A DNA stretch of 64,000 nucleotides. Origin: Laccaria trichodermophora. Lineage: Eukaryota; Basidiomycota; Agaricomycetes; Agaricales; Hydnangiaceae. Below, piece after piece: positions 1 to 10,674 of this stretch. The position numbers and the translations under genes were made by a program. Under the pieces are notes generated by a model. The model made no database searches and was not told the origin of the DNA. It saw nothing but the letters and a program-made list of their open reading frames with translations. Position 1 is the stretch's first letter. Each line of letters opens with the position of its first letter. The DNA lies in NCBI GenBank assembly GCA_018417955.1, contig JACTVC010000022.1, positions 434,001 through 498,000 on the forward strand. The letters are read 5' to 3'.

Positions 1-317
1 AGCTCCAAGCTTACGGGGAGCAGGATGTGTTGTTGGCTCTCCCCGTCCGTCGGCAACGAGATTGGCTTATCATGGCCCAAGTGCCTTATTTGTTGTCATT
101 TGAGATGCTGGACGACCAAACGATCCTCCATTATGCGACGACGACCTGCAATGCGTCGTCCACTCCGGAAATCATTCGTGATGCCGCCAAAACACTGAAG
201 GAAGACCTTGAGGCGTTCCAGTACACAGTTTCGCGGTATAGTCAGGAACTTGATGATCAGAAAACGCCGTATCTTGTTCTGGATCCAAGCAAGACTGCGA
301 TATCGATTCTCATTTAA
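1..317 (+). CDS. Lipoxygenase, C-terminal part (runs in from the left edge)
   Basis: The frame is open from base 3 and ends at TAA 315-317. Lipoxygenases oxygenate polyunsaturated fatty acids using a non-haem iron whose last ligand is the C-terminal carboxylate of isoleucine. Here the protein ends in PYLVLDPSKTAISILI, the family's typical tail with terminal Ile, preceded by the LLALPV and LSFEMLDD segments of the last helices. The other iron ligands lie outside the window. A related, broken copy lies at 51734-52945 on the other strand; its joined upstream part shows the LLEPHW..TL.LN..AR segment of lipoxygenases, which supports the family call. The visible part has no frameshift, so this is the candidate functional copy. 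Confidence 0.85.
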   Translation, partial: LQAYGEQDVLLALPVRRQRDWLIMAQVPYLLSFEMLDDQTILHYATTTCNASSTPEIIRDAAKTLKEDLEAFQYTVSRYSQELDDQKTPYLVLDPSKTAISILI

Positions 318-418
318 ATACTTATGGACGAAGTACGGCGTCGGCCCTCTTGTATGATATATGTAATTCTAGCGTTAAGGAACGTTTGGTTGGTCTGTGT
401 AATCAAAGTGTTAGGAAA
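1..418. repeat. Segmental duplication, lipoxygenase copy 1
   Basis: The lipoxygenase 3' end and about 100 bp of 3' flank (for example CTCTTGTATGATATATGTAA at about 340-361) reappear in inverted orientation at about 51655-52945. Similarity fades near 418, after GTGTTAGGAAA. No gene is seen between the lipoxygenase stop (317) and 621. Confidence 0.7.
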
Positions 419-621
419 GGATCCATAGAAGACTCAAGGTCTGTACTAGCTCGAGACGATGTGCTCATTGAGAGGGCGTAGATGATGAAGTCTATCCAGT
501 TTAGGTCTCTTCTCCTTCACGGCTCTTTTGCTTGCACGCTTGTTCAAGGCTATTCTAACCTATTCTAATGAGCTACAAAAGGCGTAATAAAAGTATTCCT
601 GTCGAAGCAGACATCCTACTA

Positions 622-2057
622 TTACTCCCCAATCCACCATTCGGGACCAGGCTTATTTTTCTGCAGATCCCACTCGTAGAGTGTTCCGTTAATTTCAGCG
701 TACATAGTTGCCCCACTAGGATCGAAGAAAAGAGCATCCACTGCTATGCGCATTCCAGGTTTCCCGAGCCCTTCTAATGGTAAGACAAGAGTTTCTTCCG
801 TCTCAAACGACGTCGCATCGATTACATGAATGATATTGAAACGGAAGAGAGTATCATGCTAAGGATCCAGACCACCTATTTGAGAGGTAGGTATCAAAAT
901 GTGAACATAAGACGTACCTCTACAAACACTAGAACTTCATTTCCTGATTTTCCACTGCTGAATTGCAGATGTCGTACAGGCCGGTCATCATACTCAGACT
1001 TGGGGACATCCATGAATGTTTTCAAAGGAACTTTGCTTCGGATCTCCCAAACAGACACTCTGCTGCGAGCCATAGCCATGGCAAACTTGTTCCCATCGGC
1101 AGAAAATGCAAGTACTGGTGCCTGGATGATAGGATATGTTTTTGGGTCCATGGGAATGGGAATAGACATGCGGGAAACAAAGGAAAAGTTCAGATTACTT
1201 GTGCTACCAGTTGAGTCTGAATAGTGAATGTCAATCGTTTCCTTGTCTCGTTTCTTCTCTGCTGCGTTCAGGAGAATGTGTCTGTCAGGGGATAGTATGA
1301 CTTTGAGAACACATTAGAGCAGATTCAACATCAAAATTTGGACAAACCGAGACTATCGTGCTTCGACTTCGAGTTAAGCTTCAGATCATAGTCTATCCTC
1401 CCGGACTCAATTAAAGGAAAATTATCTGAGGCATCAGTTTCGATGCTAGAGATGTCATACAGCTTCCAATGATCGATAAACCGCACCCCAAAAGTAATTC
1501 CCAATGGATTTTCGGTGGATTTTATCAACTTCAAATGAAAGATATTGAAGTGACCATCAGCGCTACCGTTGAAAGACCACAGAGTGCGACCAACACGATT
1601 GTCGGAGCGGATTTCGTGGATCGATAGGTGTAGATAGGTCTGGGAAGTTGTCCTTCCCAAGTACATTGCGAATAGAAGGATCCGATTGCCTTTGATGGGG
1701 GCGAATGTGATTTCTGCTACACGCCGCGACGGATGTCTTGGCACAATAATTCGTGGCTTGACGGCATGATAGTGAGTTGTATACAACGAGCGGCAGGTGA
1801 GCCAACCTCATGTTTTCCGGAGGAATGGATGTTGTGCTCAAAGATCGGACCGTCCCGGTGATAATAAATGATTCCTTTTTGGAGAGGGCAACGAAAGTTG
1901 TCAATTTCAGATTCCTCGTCATCCGTGAATCTGCAAGGTGGACAATACTTAGTGTTCAAACTTTGATACATGCACAAAATTCTCACAATTTGGGATCAAC
2001 GATGATGGTCTTTCTAGGAATCATTGACTTTAGCAATGATGAAGGCGGTTCATCCAT
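622..2057 (-). CDS. DUF2415-type beta-propeller protein
   Basis: Five exons can be placed: 2057-1987, 1930-1807, 1756-1348, 1300-918 and 858-622. All four introns (47-60 bp) are GT-AG, and the sum is 1224 bases or 407 residues with no stop. The product looks like a WD40-type propeller with blades such as AEITFAPIKGNRILLFAMY and PVLAFSADGNKFAMA. Near the C terminus it has the DUF2415-like stretch LVFVEH...IIHVIDATSFE, followed by MYAEINGTLYEWDL. The molecular function of the family is unknown; a role as a protein-interaction scaffold is an inference from the fold. The start is the ATG at 2057. A 13-codon upstream ORF (MADHCSFR...) ends across this start, which could dampen translation. Confidence 0.75.
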
Positions 2058-3079
2058 TGTGAATGCGGAAAGAACAATGGTCTGCCATACACTAAGCGCA
2101 GAAGCCCTTGGAGCGAGGTAGAGCGAGGTCGCCGGAGCTAAACCTTTCAAATATAAACACAACCAAATACAATTTCATGATGCAAAGGACTGTGCATTGC
2201 GGCAACACTAGCAACTGGTATACGCTTTCCCTCTCAAGATCTCAAGATCTCAGATCTCACCAGTCACCTCTTGCATGAAATCTCGCCACTGCTTTTTTCA
2301 ACTCGCTGATTTGTTGGGACTTGGTCGTGATATGGCTTTTCAAAGGCACTCTCTCCAGTGCGGTCTCTGAGTCCTAAGAACCTTTTGCGGGGTAGTCGCC
2401 TTGTCGTCCCCGGGCGTTGTCTCGAGCGCGTCCTCCATCGTGGTTAGGTCGTACGACACATGTACGGGGCCTCAAGGTCACACGACGCTCCAATTGACCT
2501 ATTCAACCGTTGGGCAGCTTGAAGGATCACTTATCCTTCCCGCAAAGTCGTTCATGATTCGATCTTGGAGCGCAGCTGGCTTTTCTTGATAACCTGCGGT
2601 GATGCCATAAAAGTGTGGACCTCCTTGGGCTAGTTGACTCGATTCCCAACGTCGTGTGATCGGTGAACAGTGATACAACATACTTTTACATGGCTGGGCC
2701 GCGGTGGTAGGGGCGTATCGAGGTTGACTACGTGTCAGTTTTGGTTGATCGCCCAAGGGCGGTGTTAGATCAGATATAAGTAGTGTGCGCCCTGAAAGTT
2801 GTATATTGCATCGCTGCTGCCTGCATACTTGTAGACTTCAACACTACGAATCTACTTGGAGGCTCACGGATGTTTCTCAATGCCACATCGAGGCTGCGCC
2901 GCATGATTATTACCGACATTCGTTAACGGGGAAAGTACAGTCTTCACATTCACAAGCCTTGAATATTTGTGGATCATGACGGCGTGTAAATGATCTTTGC
3001 GGGCGTCCTGTTATCAGTATCAGAACCCATACGTTCTCAAAATAAAATCTAAAGAGCGAACGTACCGTTTTTCAACACC
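2058..3079. other. Intergenic region, no confident gene
   Basis: This stretch lies between the DUF2415 start and the Hsp70-like stop. Minus-strand fragments at about 2262-2756 have balanced composition (for example SQQISELKKAVARFHARG), but I could not join them into one open gene, so none is called. No mobile-element end was recognised. Confidence 0.3.
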
Positions 3080-5421
3080 CTATACAAGCATATCATTAGC
3101 GAATATCACAGATAGTGAGCTGTAAGGAAGACGTGCATCTTCTTCCCAAGCCACCTGTGCCTGCAACTCGGTCAATCCGAACAACAGAATGACATCAAAG
3201 TTCACGCGATAATACTTTCCGCCTGTCCCATCGATTCTAGGTAGTGGAGGTTGTTTCATACATGAAAAGTCTACCGTGATATCGCACACGCGTTTGTACA
3301 TATCTGTAGCTTGAGATGGGTGAACAGGCCAAGAAAGAGGGCAACTGACCAGGGTCCACATCTAACCACTCAGGTTGAGGAAGTTCGCCTCGATAACACC
3401 GAATGCCTTGATGGAAGTCCGTAAATTTTGTCTCCGATGAGCAGCTAAAGCCGCGCCGGAATTCTGTCGTGTCTGATACTGCGGTTTTCTGCTGGGATCG
3501 GGTCATTGAGCAATACATAGCGCTAACGGTGAAGTGGGGACACGGACGGCAGGCAAGATGTTGCTGAAGCCTTTAGGAATCCGGGACTCGCCCGAAGCTG
3601 CTTGGTACATAGATGACGAGCGTTTCAAGTGTTCTGGGTTTGTACTGTCATAGCGTGGACACCAGCTGACACCATACGCTACTTTGGAAATACGGCTTCG
3701 AACAATGCTGTGAAGGTGGAAGGACACTGCACCATCCGAAACTGCCTTGTTACTGTTGTTGGTGGGATGAGAAAAGGAATTATCGTCGTCGATGACATAG
3801 ACGTACACCCTAGTGTCGGGCCGGAAGATGTTGAGACGAAAGGGATTGAGTGATCTTTGGACCTCGCTTAATAACCAGTTGCTAGCCGCAAAGCCGCCCA
3901 CAAGGACGACGTGCTGTCCATTGATCAGGCATTGACTTGGCGAAGTGTAGAACGTCGACGTACCGAGATCCTTCCTTTAGCCGACTTCCGCTGATCTAAG
4001 ATGGCGTTGACAATGCATTCGACTGAGGGCTTGAAGAATGTACAGATGTCAGATCTGCGAGGTCGTCTTTATTAATCAAGTGCTCGAGAGATTGGAATGT
4101 CACAAACCCCGCCAATTTCAGTTGGCCAAACCGGATTCCGAGATCGGGGTCGTTCTCCTTTGTTGATCCGAATTTAATGTATTCCGGTTCATGCTCACTT
4201 CGGAATCGCAATTTCGTAGTGGAGTCAAAGCAGCGGACAATGACGTCGAGATCGCCAATGAAAGGCGATCCTGCCAAGTATTCTTTGTTAGGAAGTTAGC
4301 TCAAGCAACCGGACTCATGGAGTCATTTGAGTCTTACCACTCAAAAAGAGCCGCACGTGAACAGTGACAAATATGGAACCGTGAAAATGACCTGGCAGTA
4401 CGTAGACATCAGCGCCAATGGCGAAAAGGTAAAAGTTAGGACGTACATTCCGGAGCAGCAATTCCTTCAAAGGCCTCTTTGTTGGCGCTCTTACCGTAAG
4501 TGCTCACATCGATAGTCCCTCCGCCAGCATCTACGATAATGACGCCATCTCCTTCCTGCGAAAGAGTCAGCAGTAATCCCTAGATAGCATCAGTGTCCTT
4601 GCCTTGATGTCTTCGGCGGACAAGCCATTTTGAATCGCAAAGTGCAGACTTGCTTCGCCCTCCGTCACAAATGTAATGCGCGCATGTTCATCAGGCGTAT
4701 CCGAGATGAGCCCTGCTAGGATTGCCACCTTCCGCATCTGGGACTGTTGAAAACCTTCCCAGCCGTTAGGATGGGAGAGGACGAAATGGATATCCTTTTG
4801 GACAGAGGACCACAGATTCTCTCCGTTGGCGTGTGCGTCTTTGATGAATCTTGAGGCACATTGAAACAAGTATGTGAGGAAGTCAGCAAAGACCTCAATG
4901 CAAGACTTGTTTAAGGGAAGAGGGGGCAATTCACTCCCCACATGCATCGATTCTTCGGGGAAGGGGCGAAGATGCAACTTGAACCTAAAAACACATCAGA
5001 TTAGTGACATGATAACCGTAAAAGAGCAAGACTGACCACTCCGCCTTGATCCATCTCTCGCTCACAGCTATGTCTTGTACAGATTCTCGCAACGCTTCAG
5101 CACCCACAGCACGAACTTTGCCATGTCGATCGTAGTAGATCACGGTAGGAATCTTTGAGGAGCCGTTCCCCAGTTCGTCAGCCGGAAACCTAAAAGGATA
5201 AGGTTGAAGTCAACAAAGCTTTTGGTCTGCTCCCACCTAGTCACTCCTTTTATTTCCGGCACTTGACCAGGATCGAGGATGCTAAGGCATGTAACATGAG
5301 CAACATGATGATCTGCCGTCAACTTTGATTCACACCTGTAAGATATCCCACTAAAGGTTGTCCCTATATCAAATGCGAGAATGAGTTTTCGGCCAGGCCC
5401 GTTATACGGTGCGCAAATCAT
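3080..5421 (-). CDS. Hsp70-like ATPase of the basidiomycete-expanded family
   Basis: The gene starts at ATG 5421 (MICAPYNGPGRK) and has several short introns. Visible Hsp70 ATPase signatures in order are the phosphate-1 loop AFDIGTTFSGISY, then KIPTVIYYDRHGKVRAVGAE, then VLSHPNGWEGFQQSQMRKVA...FVTEGEASLHFA, the phosphate-2 region VIIVDAGGGTIDVSTYG, the adenosine motif region HVVLVGGFAASNWL and NKAVSDGAVSFHL. The C-terminal third (VNFDVILLFGLTELQAQVAW) is the beta-rich domain of this fungal group and replaces the usual Hsp70 substrate domain. Such proteins occur in large families in agarics; their clients are unknown. The reading frame seems intact although I did not fix every junction. The Ngaro insertion lies 211 bp upstream of the start, so its repeat A1 may now serve as or disturb the promoter. 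Confidence 0.85.
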
Positions 5422-5632
5422 TTTGGAAAGCAATAACGAAACATCTCGCTAGCTTCATTTTATCATGTTCGAGCTTTTAAACATGTCTTGGTCCGGCATT
5501 CTCCCTTTGTCTAGTGTCTATGCTGGGTGCTGAGCGGTACAGCGATGTTTGCGAATTGTAGATGATTGTAGGTGATGGTCGTAAACGAACGTAAAACCGT
5601 TATGTAACAACACCTTGATCACATCGTCATGA

Positions 5633-5975
5633 TCGAGTTTAAACTGAGTTTACTCAAGTCCAATGAAAGCCGACCAGGGCTCGTTTCGCACGCGCACATT
5701 CACAGTCGCCGTGTCCGCTGACACGCGACTAAGAGCCGCTGCTCAGCAACCAGAGCCGCTGCTCGACTTATATCCATCCACGCTTGGATTAACACTCAAC
5801 TATTTTTAGATTCATCTCTCATGGCTGAGGAGTGGGATGAGACGACTCCTTTCCACAAGGCTCTCGTCTCAACATCTCACTCCTTCAGCCAGGTATGTAT
5901 CTAACTTATCATTGAAGGCTCTCGTGATAACATATTACTTTGTCTACGCAGTATTCTACAGCTGTCTTCTCGTCA
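5633..5975 (+). repeat. Ngaro split direct repeat A1
   Basis: These 343 bp start TCGAGTTTAAACTG and end CTTCTCGTCA. They match 28213-28555 with no difference seen by eye. The repeat carries the left boundary of the element and precedes gag by 42 bp, so it probably includes the promoter. It contains a possible GTATGT...GCAG intron near 5892-5950. Confidence 0.95.
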
Positions 5976-6017
5976 AATTCATAATACTACGCATTCATCG
6001 TTCCTCAATTTTCTCCT

Positions 6018-7457
6018 ATGAGTGACCATGCAGAACTCTTCGCATCTGCAGTACCAGGGAATGAATCCTCCGACACTATTAGAGAGAATGTGGGCAACCA
6101 ACGTGAGGACAACCAACGCGAGGAATCCGACATTACTCGACAGATTGGCGATGTCGGACGATACACCCCAGAACCTTCAGACAGTAGACAACGGAGAACC
6201 ACTCCTATTGGCGAGATTGGGGATGACGAACCAGGAAATTTCGACGACGAAGGGTCCAACGAAATTGAACAAGAATGCATCGAGCAAATGGATGACATCG
6301 TTGAGAGCTTCAGATCCAACGAAATCACCAAGCTCAAAGCACTGTCAACCATCATATCAATCCTCGACCTCAACCCATCAAGGACTGAGGGAGCGAACGA
6401 CGCAGCCGTGGAATATTACGCAAAAACGCTTGACGAGGTTCAAGCCTTGTCTTCTTCGGCGATTAGGAGAGGTCGAGTCGCCGGAAACGCATTGGAATCA
6501 AAGCGGAGAAGCCCAGACTCAACACAGCCTTCTAGACCCACTGACCGCAATGCCGAAATCGACGAACTCATCTCTCAAATCAGTCGAGACTCAAAGAGAT
6601 CCAAGCTTCAGTCTTCACAAGACGATTCCGACAACGATATCGATTTTGACGGATCCTCCAACAAGAAACGGAGAGTTTTCGAGTCTGAGATGCCCTGGTA
6701 CACCAGAGAAGAAGAAGCAAGAAGAAACGGTAACAAAGACTGTGAGGAATCACAAAGAATTCTTCACCTCTTCGCTCGAGACTTCAAAGTCGTTAAACAG
6801 TGGATCCAAACTTCTCGAACTGCACCCCTCGGTTTCCCTGCATCCGAGTGGGACAATATCATCCGAGGACAAGCCGTCAACCTTGACGCCGTGTTATCCT
6901 CACTGCACCACATTTCAGCTCCTAAAGAGAACGTTGGACGCGTGGGACACACTGAGATCTCCCTCGGAAGATCCGAACCTGCAAAAAAGGTTCAAACGAG
7001 TGGCGAATGGACCAGCACCTGGAACGCCACCATCAAAGCGGTTAAATTTGCTTTCCCCCACAGAGAGCAAGAACTTAGGGAATACGCTGAATATATCGAA
7101 GGGCATTTCTCTGCCAAAGTCATATCCGCGCATCGACGAATCATCCTCTATGACATTGCCATCCGGAACGAGGTCGGTGGAGGCCAAAATGCTCTACTCA
7201 CCGACACCCATAGATTCTCGAGATTTTTCTCAGCCATTGTCATGCCCGACGGGATTGAATCCGAACACGCTAGGCTTGGACCAAAGCGGTCACCTGGAAA
7301 AACGAACTCAAAATCAGAAATTTGCAATCGGTTCAACTCTGTCAATGGGTGCAGGAACTCCGCCGACGATTGTCGTTTCAGACACGCTTGCAAACGATGC
7401 AAACGAATGGGTCATGGGGAAAAATCTTGCGATGTCAAAGAAGTTTCTAACGCATGA
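6018..7457 (+). CDS. Ngaro gag-like ORF1 protein with zinc fingers
   Basis: A 479-residue intact ORF starts 42 bp after repeat A1. The N-terminal third is acidic and disordered (many E, D, N, S), consistent with a structural nucleocapsid protein. The middle includes EWTSTWNATIKAVKFAFPHR. Near the C terminus there is a C-x8-C-x6-C-x3-H finger (CNRFNSVNGC...CRFRH) directly followed by a C-x2-C-x4-H-x4-C knuckle (CKRCKRMGHGEKSC), which is expected to bind RNA. The +1 frame is also free of stops through the whole ORF, so gag and pol overlap. Confidence 0.85.
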   Translation: MSDHAELFASAVPGNESSDTIRENVGNQREDNQREESDITRQIGDVGRYTPEPSDSRQRRTTPIGEIGDDEPGNFDDEGSNEIEQECIEQMDDIVESFRSNEITKLKALSTIISILDLNPSRTEGANDAAVEYYAKTLDEVQALSSSAIRRGRVAGNALESKRRSPDSTQPSRPTDRNAEIDELISQISRDSKRSKLQSSQDDSDNDIDFDGSSNKKRRVFESEMPWYTREEEARRNGNKDCEESQRILHLFARDFKVVKQWIQTSRTAPLGFPASEWDNIIRGQAVNLDAVLSSLHHISAPKENVGRVGHTEISLGRSEPAKKVQTSGEWTSTWNATIKAVKFAFPHREQELREYAEYIEGHFSAKVISAHRRIILYDIAIRNEVGGGQNALLTDTHRFSRFFSAIVMPDGIESEHARLGPKRSPGKTNSKSEICNRFNSVNGCRNSADDCRFRHACKRCKRMGHGEKSCDVKEVSNA

Positions 7458-8193
7458 ACTTTGTCCAAAGTACCTCAGATACAACATATGGGACAATGGT
7501 GAACATTTTTCACAATCTTCTGCTGATTGGTCAGAAACAGCTTCACCACTACCAACCATCCCAGAATCTGAACTTGCCAATCCAATTGTTGCAAAGACAA
7601 TCAATGACAACCCCCACCTTTTTGACATCGTCACTCCTATCTTTGTAGACCGTTTTGAAGAACTCCTCAAATCACACCCAAACCAACCTTTTGTTTTGTC
7701 TGTGTGTCGCGGACTCCGTGAAGGTTTCTGGCCTTGGGCCGATACCCATATCGGAGAATACCCCGATACTCTAGACTACTCGCTACCTGATCCTGACAAC
7801 CCTGATGAAGCTGAATTTCTACGAAATCAGCGGGATCATGAGATTTTCAAAGGCCGTTTCTCTGAATCATTTGGGGACCAACTGCTCCCTGGCATGTACT
7901 GCATGCCCATCTTTGCTGTACCCAAACCGCATTCAACTGACCTGCGAATGGTAACTGACCAGAGTGCAGGGAAATATTCCCTCAACAGCATGATTCCGAG
8001 AGAAGACGTTATTGGTTACCCCCTTGATAACCTCCAACATCTAGGCGAGTTCCTCCTGTCAATGCACCACCGAACTCCTGATTCTCCACGTGTTCTATAC
8101 AAATCTGATGTTGCCGAAGCATACAGACTCCTCCCAGTGCACCCTTTCTGGCAAATAAAGCAGATAAACCGCATTTCGGGGCATCTTCACGTT
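7414..8193 (+). CDS. Ngaro reverse transcriptase, 5' part (split by the KDZ insertion)
   Basis: The frame is +1 relative to gag. ATG codons at 7414 and 7432 inside the gag end are plausible starts; a +1 frameshift from gag is the alternative. Recognisable RT fingers and palm segments are MYCMPIFAVPKPHSTDLRMV, DQSAGKYSLNSMI and VLYKSDVAEAYRLLPVHP, whose D in KSDVAEAY is the first catalytic aspartate. Coding stops exactly at codon boundary 8193, where the KDZ element begins. The frame resumes at 24521 (GAT). Joined, the two parts give 620 codons including the stop. Before the KDZ insertion the gene was probably functional; now it is disrupted. Confidence 0.88.
8187..8193. repeat. Target-site duplication of the KDZ element, left copy
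   Basis: TCACGTT here and at 24514-24520 flank the KDZ element. Adding one base outward gives TTCACGTT and GTCACGTT, so the original duplication may have been 8 bp with one change. Eight bp is what is known for Zisupton/KDZ elements. Only one copy is needed to restore the RT frame. Confidence 0.85.
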
Positions 8194-8613
8194 CAGTTAT
8201 GTTAGTCATCATGGCCCAATAGTGATGGGCCACCCGGCCCTGACAACGGACCATGTGGCAAGGGCTCAGCCGGCCCGGCCGGATTGATGGCGGAGCCCCA
8301 ATATGAAAGGGGCGGCCAGACCCTGTACAATCACCCAGTAACCATGAGGTGGCCGTTAGCAACAATTCCCAGCATGATTGGAGCGGCCAGGTGCAAGCGC
8401 TAGCTGCTCCGTCGGGGACCGCTCATGCCCCGGCGGGGAATCAAATTGAAATGGGTATACAAATTATCATGTCACTGAGAGTATGTAAGCTGTAATACGC
8501 AGTCACTCTAATACCAATACCTGTACATGAATGGGGAGGCGAGGCCTGTAAGTTGCTGTTGGTCGTCCAATTTTGGGCTGGCGGGCGGGCATAAACAAAC
8601 ACTGAAGGACAAA
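8194..8613. repeat. KDZ left terminal region
   Basis: This non-coding GC-rich end carries the left terminal inverted repeat and subterminal GGCC/CCGG-rich sequence (for example CAGCCGGCCCGGCCGG near 8268-8283). Related sequence is found in inverted orientation near 24425-24470. It probably holds transposase binding sites. The LDRP gene stops at 8614. Confidence 0.75.
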
Positions 8614-10378
8614 TTACAGGTCTGGGCTACGCAAATCGACAATCATATGTATAAAGTCCTCCCTGGCTGAATGGATCTCATCCTTTACCTCATTCAATAC
8701 CTCCAAGATCACCTCAGCATTCATTAAGATATCCACTTGGTAATCCCGCAAGAAGTCCAATGCATGAACTGTATCCTCCCGGCGGGAGCAAAGATTGTGG
8801 ACATTTTGAATCCACTTGTCAAGTTCTGCGCTTCTAAGAGAATCCTTGCAGGGGTTAGTCACCAAAGGTATGATGTAGTGGATCGCCAACCTTGGTCCTG
8901 GGGAAGGATAACCTGTCATTTGCCCACTCATGTTGGGTTATCTCCTGCTCCACACTGGAATGTGTAACCCTCTCAGCAGTCAACAATGGCTCGCAAGGGG
9001 GCAGGCCTGCATAGCTTTGAGCCGATTTTGCCTTGCGGAGGGGACGGTCCAAATTAATGGAGGTGGGTAGAGTGGTGAGGGAAGGTCCAGAACCTGCCTT
9101 GGCTGGTGGGGAACGAGTGAGGTCAATAACCCCAGCAGGGTTTGTCTTTGACGTTGGCTGACGGACACAGGGACGATCCAGGTTGAGATCCAAGTAAGGA
9201 GGAGGGAGGGAATGTGAGAGTGGTGGACTTGCAGGTTCAACTTTGACCTTTCGTGGTTGATCCAAAGTCAATGTGGCCGCGTCGGAAAGGAAGACTTGAT
9301 GTTCCGCCGGCGAGTGGTCTGCCAGAGAGTCAGACGCCGTCGGGGTGCCCTCCGCCGAACCACCTGGCAGCATTGGCGTACGAGAGGGGGGATGTCGAAA
9401 GTCGATAAATCTGAGAGGGGATGAAAATTTCAGGTTATAACAGCTAATGAATGAATTGCTTACGGAGGCCTAATTGGACGATCTAAGTTCAAACTTGGCT
9501 GGCCCTTCGATTCCGCCGGAGGTTGAACGGGACGGTCAAGGTTCATGGCAGGATGTTCGGGGGCGGTGGGTTGGCGTTTTGGACGGTCAAGGTTTATGTC
9601 TGGCAAAACCTTTTCAAGCACCGCTCGCTTGGCTGGGTGATCGAGGTTCAGTGAATCATGATATGGTGCCACCGCTGCTGGAGGAGGCTTGTTCTGGCCC
9701 TTTGATGCTGCTGAACCTCGCACGGGGCGGTCAAGGTTCACGGCACGAGCCTGGCCTCCTGGACGATCTAGGACGATGTCCTGTGGATCACCTGCCACCG
9801 CAGCTGGCTTGAGTGGGCGATCAAGATTGATCAGCGGCGGAGGGTGCTTCTCGGCGCTGTGACGTGCTGGACGATCCAAGTTAATCTCGGTCAGAGGATG
9901 GTGGGGACGATCCAAAATTAAGGAGCTTGCGTCTGGGCGTAGATCAGTCTTTTCATGCTGGACGACAATTGTTGAAATCACCTGGTGTCGTTTCCTCCGC
10001 CGGAGGGCTGTTAACCGCTCCCCCGTGTGCTGGACGGTCCAAGGTGATCTGGGTTAGACGACGGAGAGGACGATCTAGATTCAAATGATCGTGTTCTGGA
10101 CGATAACGATTCAAGATCAGTGAGTGGAAGTCTGAAACATTCTGGGTTGAATCACCTTGTGCCACATCCGCCGGAGCACTGTCCAGGGCGTTCCGCCGTG
10201 CTGGACGATCCAAACAGATCTCTGTTACACCACTAATCTTTGTTACACCACCTTGAGGACGATCCAGATTGACATGACTTGTGTCTGGGAGACAATAATC
10301 TTTCAGATTGAAGGATAAAGCGCCAATCTTACCTTCCATGGCCCCGGAAGCTTTCTTCTCTTCTTTTCTTGCAGCCAT
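8614..10378 (-). CDS. LDRP-repeat protein (KDZ cargo), function unknown
   Basis: Exons 10378-10016, 9957-9464, 9410-8891 and 8844-8614 join in frame (1608 bases, 535 residues; introns 58, 53 and 46 bp, all GT-AG). The start MAARKEEKKASG has an early basic patch. From about residue 40 to 420 the protein is a string of about 17 copies of a short motif, hydrophobic-N-L-D-R-P followed by a small or basic residue (NLDRPQ, CLDRPA, INLDRPLKP, VNLDRPVRG and so on), spaced 10-35 residues apart by Pro/Ala/Ser-rich linkers. A few copies are altered (NLDHP, TLDQP). One spacer has VIDLTRSP, resembling a SUMO-interacting motif. The C-terminal 75 residues look helical and coiled-coil (LDKWIQNVHNL...VILEVLNEVKDEI). 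No family is recognised. A multivalent scaffold binding many copies of one partner is an inference. It is divergently transcribed from the cysteine-cluster gene. Confidence 0.8.
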
Positions 10379-10674
10379 TGCGTTACTTAATGAGAAGACT
10401 ACCAAAATCCGTGAAGTGAATGGGGGAGTGGGGGGGATGTCCAGAAGCCGAACTGATTACTCCTGATGAAGATCAATTGGTATGGCTTTGTTTGTCATGA
10501 AGGCCGACGGACAGATTACTGATTGAAGATCAACAGGTATGGCTTTGTTTGACATGAACGCCGACGGCGTTGTCACGTGATGGCGTGACCAATGTTGAAC
10601 TTTCAAGTTTCCTTTACCGCCGCACACCATCATCCACGCACTCCGCACCTCGACACAACAACACACGTCCGACT
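10379..10674. promoter_or_regulatory. Bidirectional promoter with a tandem repeat between two cargo genes
   Basis: The 296 bp between the divergent starts at 10378 (-) and 10675 (+) contain two direct copies of a unit of about 50 bp, at about 10456-10508 and 10512-10563. Each has GAAGATCAA, then GGTATGGCTTTGTTTG, then CATGAA.GCCGACGG. Each unit ends in CCGACGG, the T/A variant of the element-wide CCGNCGG motif. Shared regulation of the two genes is an inference. Confidence 0.55.

Noticed and set aside
6022..8205. A single 727-codon plus-strand ORF
   Set aside because: Its first 1.4 kb overlaps gag in another frame with low-complexity translation; only the part after about 7414 looks like reverse transcriptase, and its last codons run into the KDZ end.
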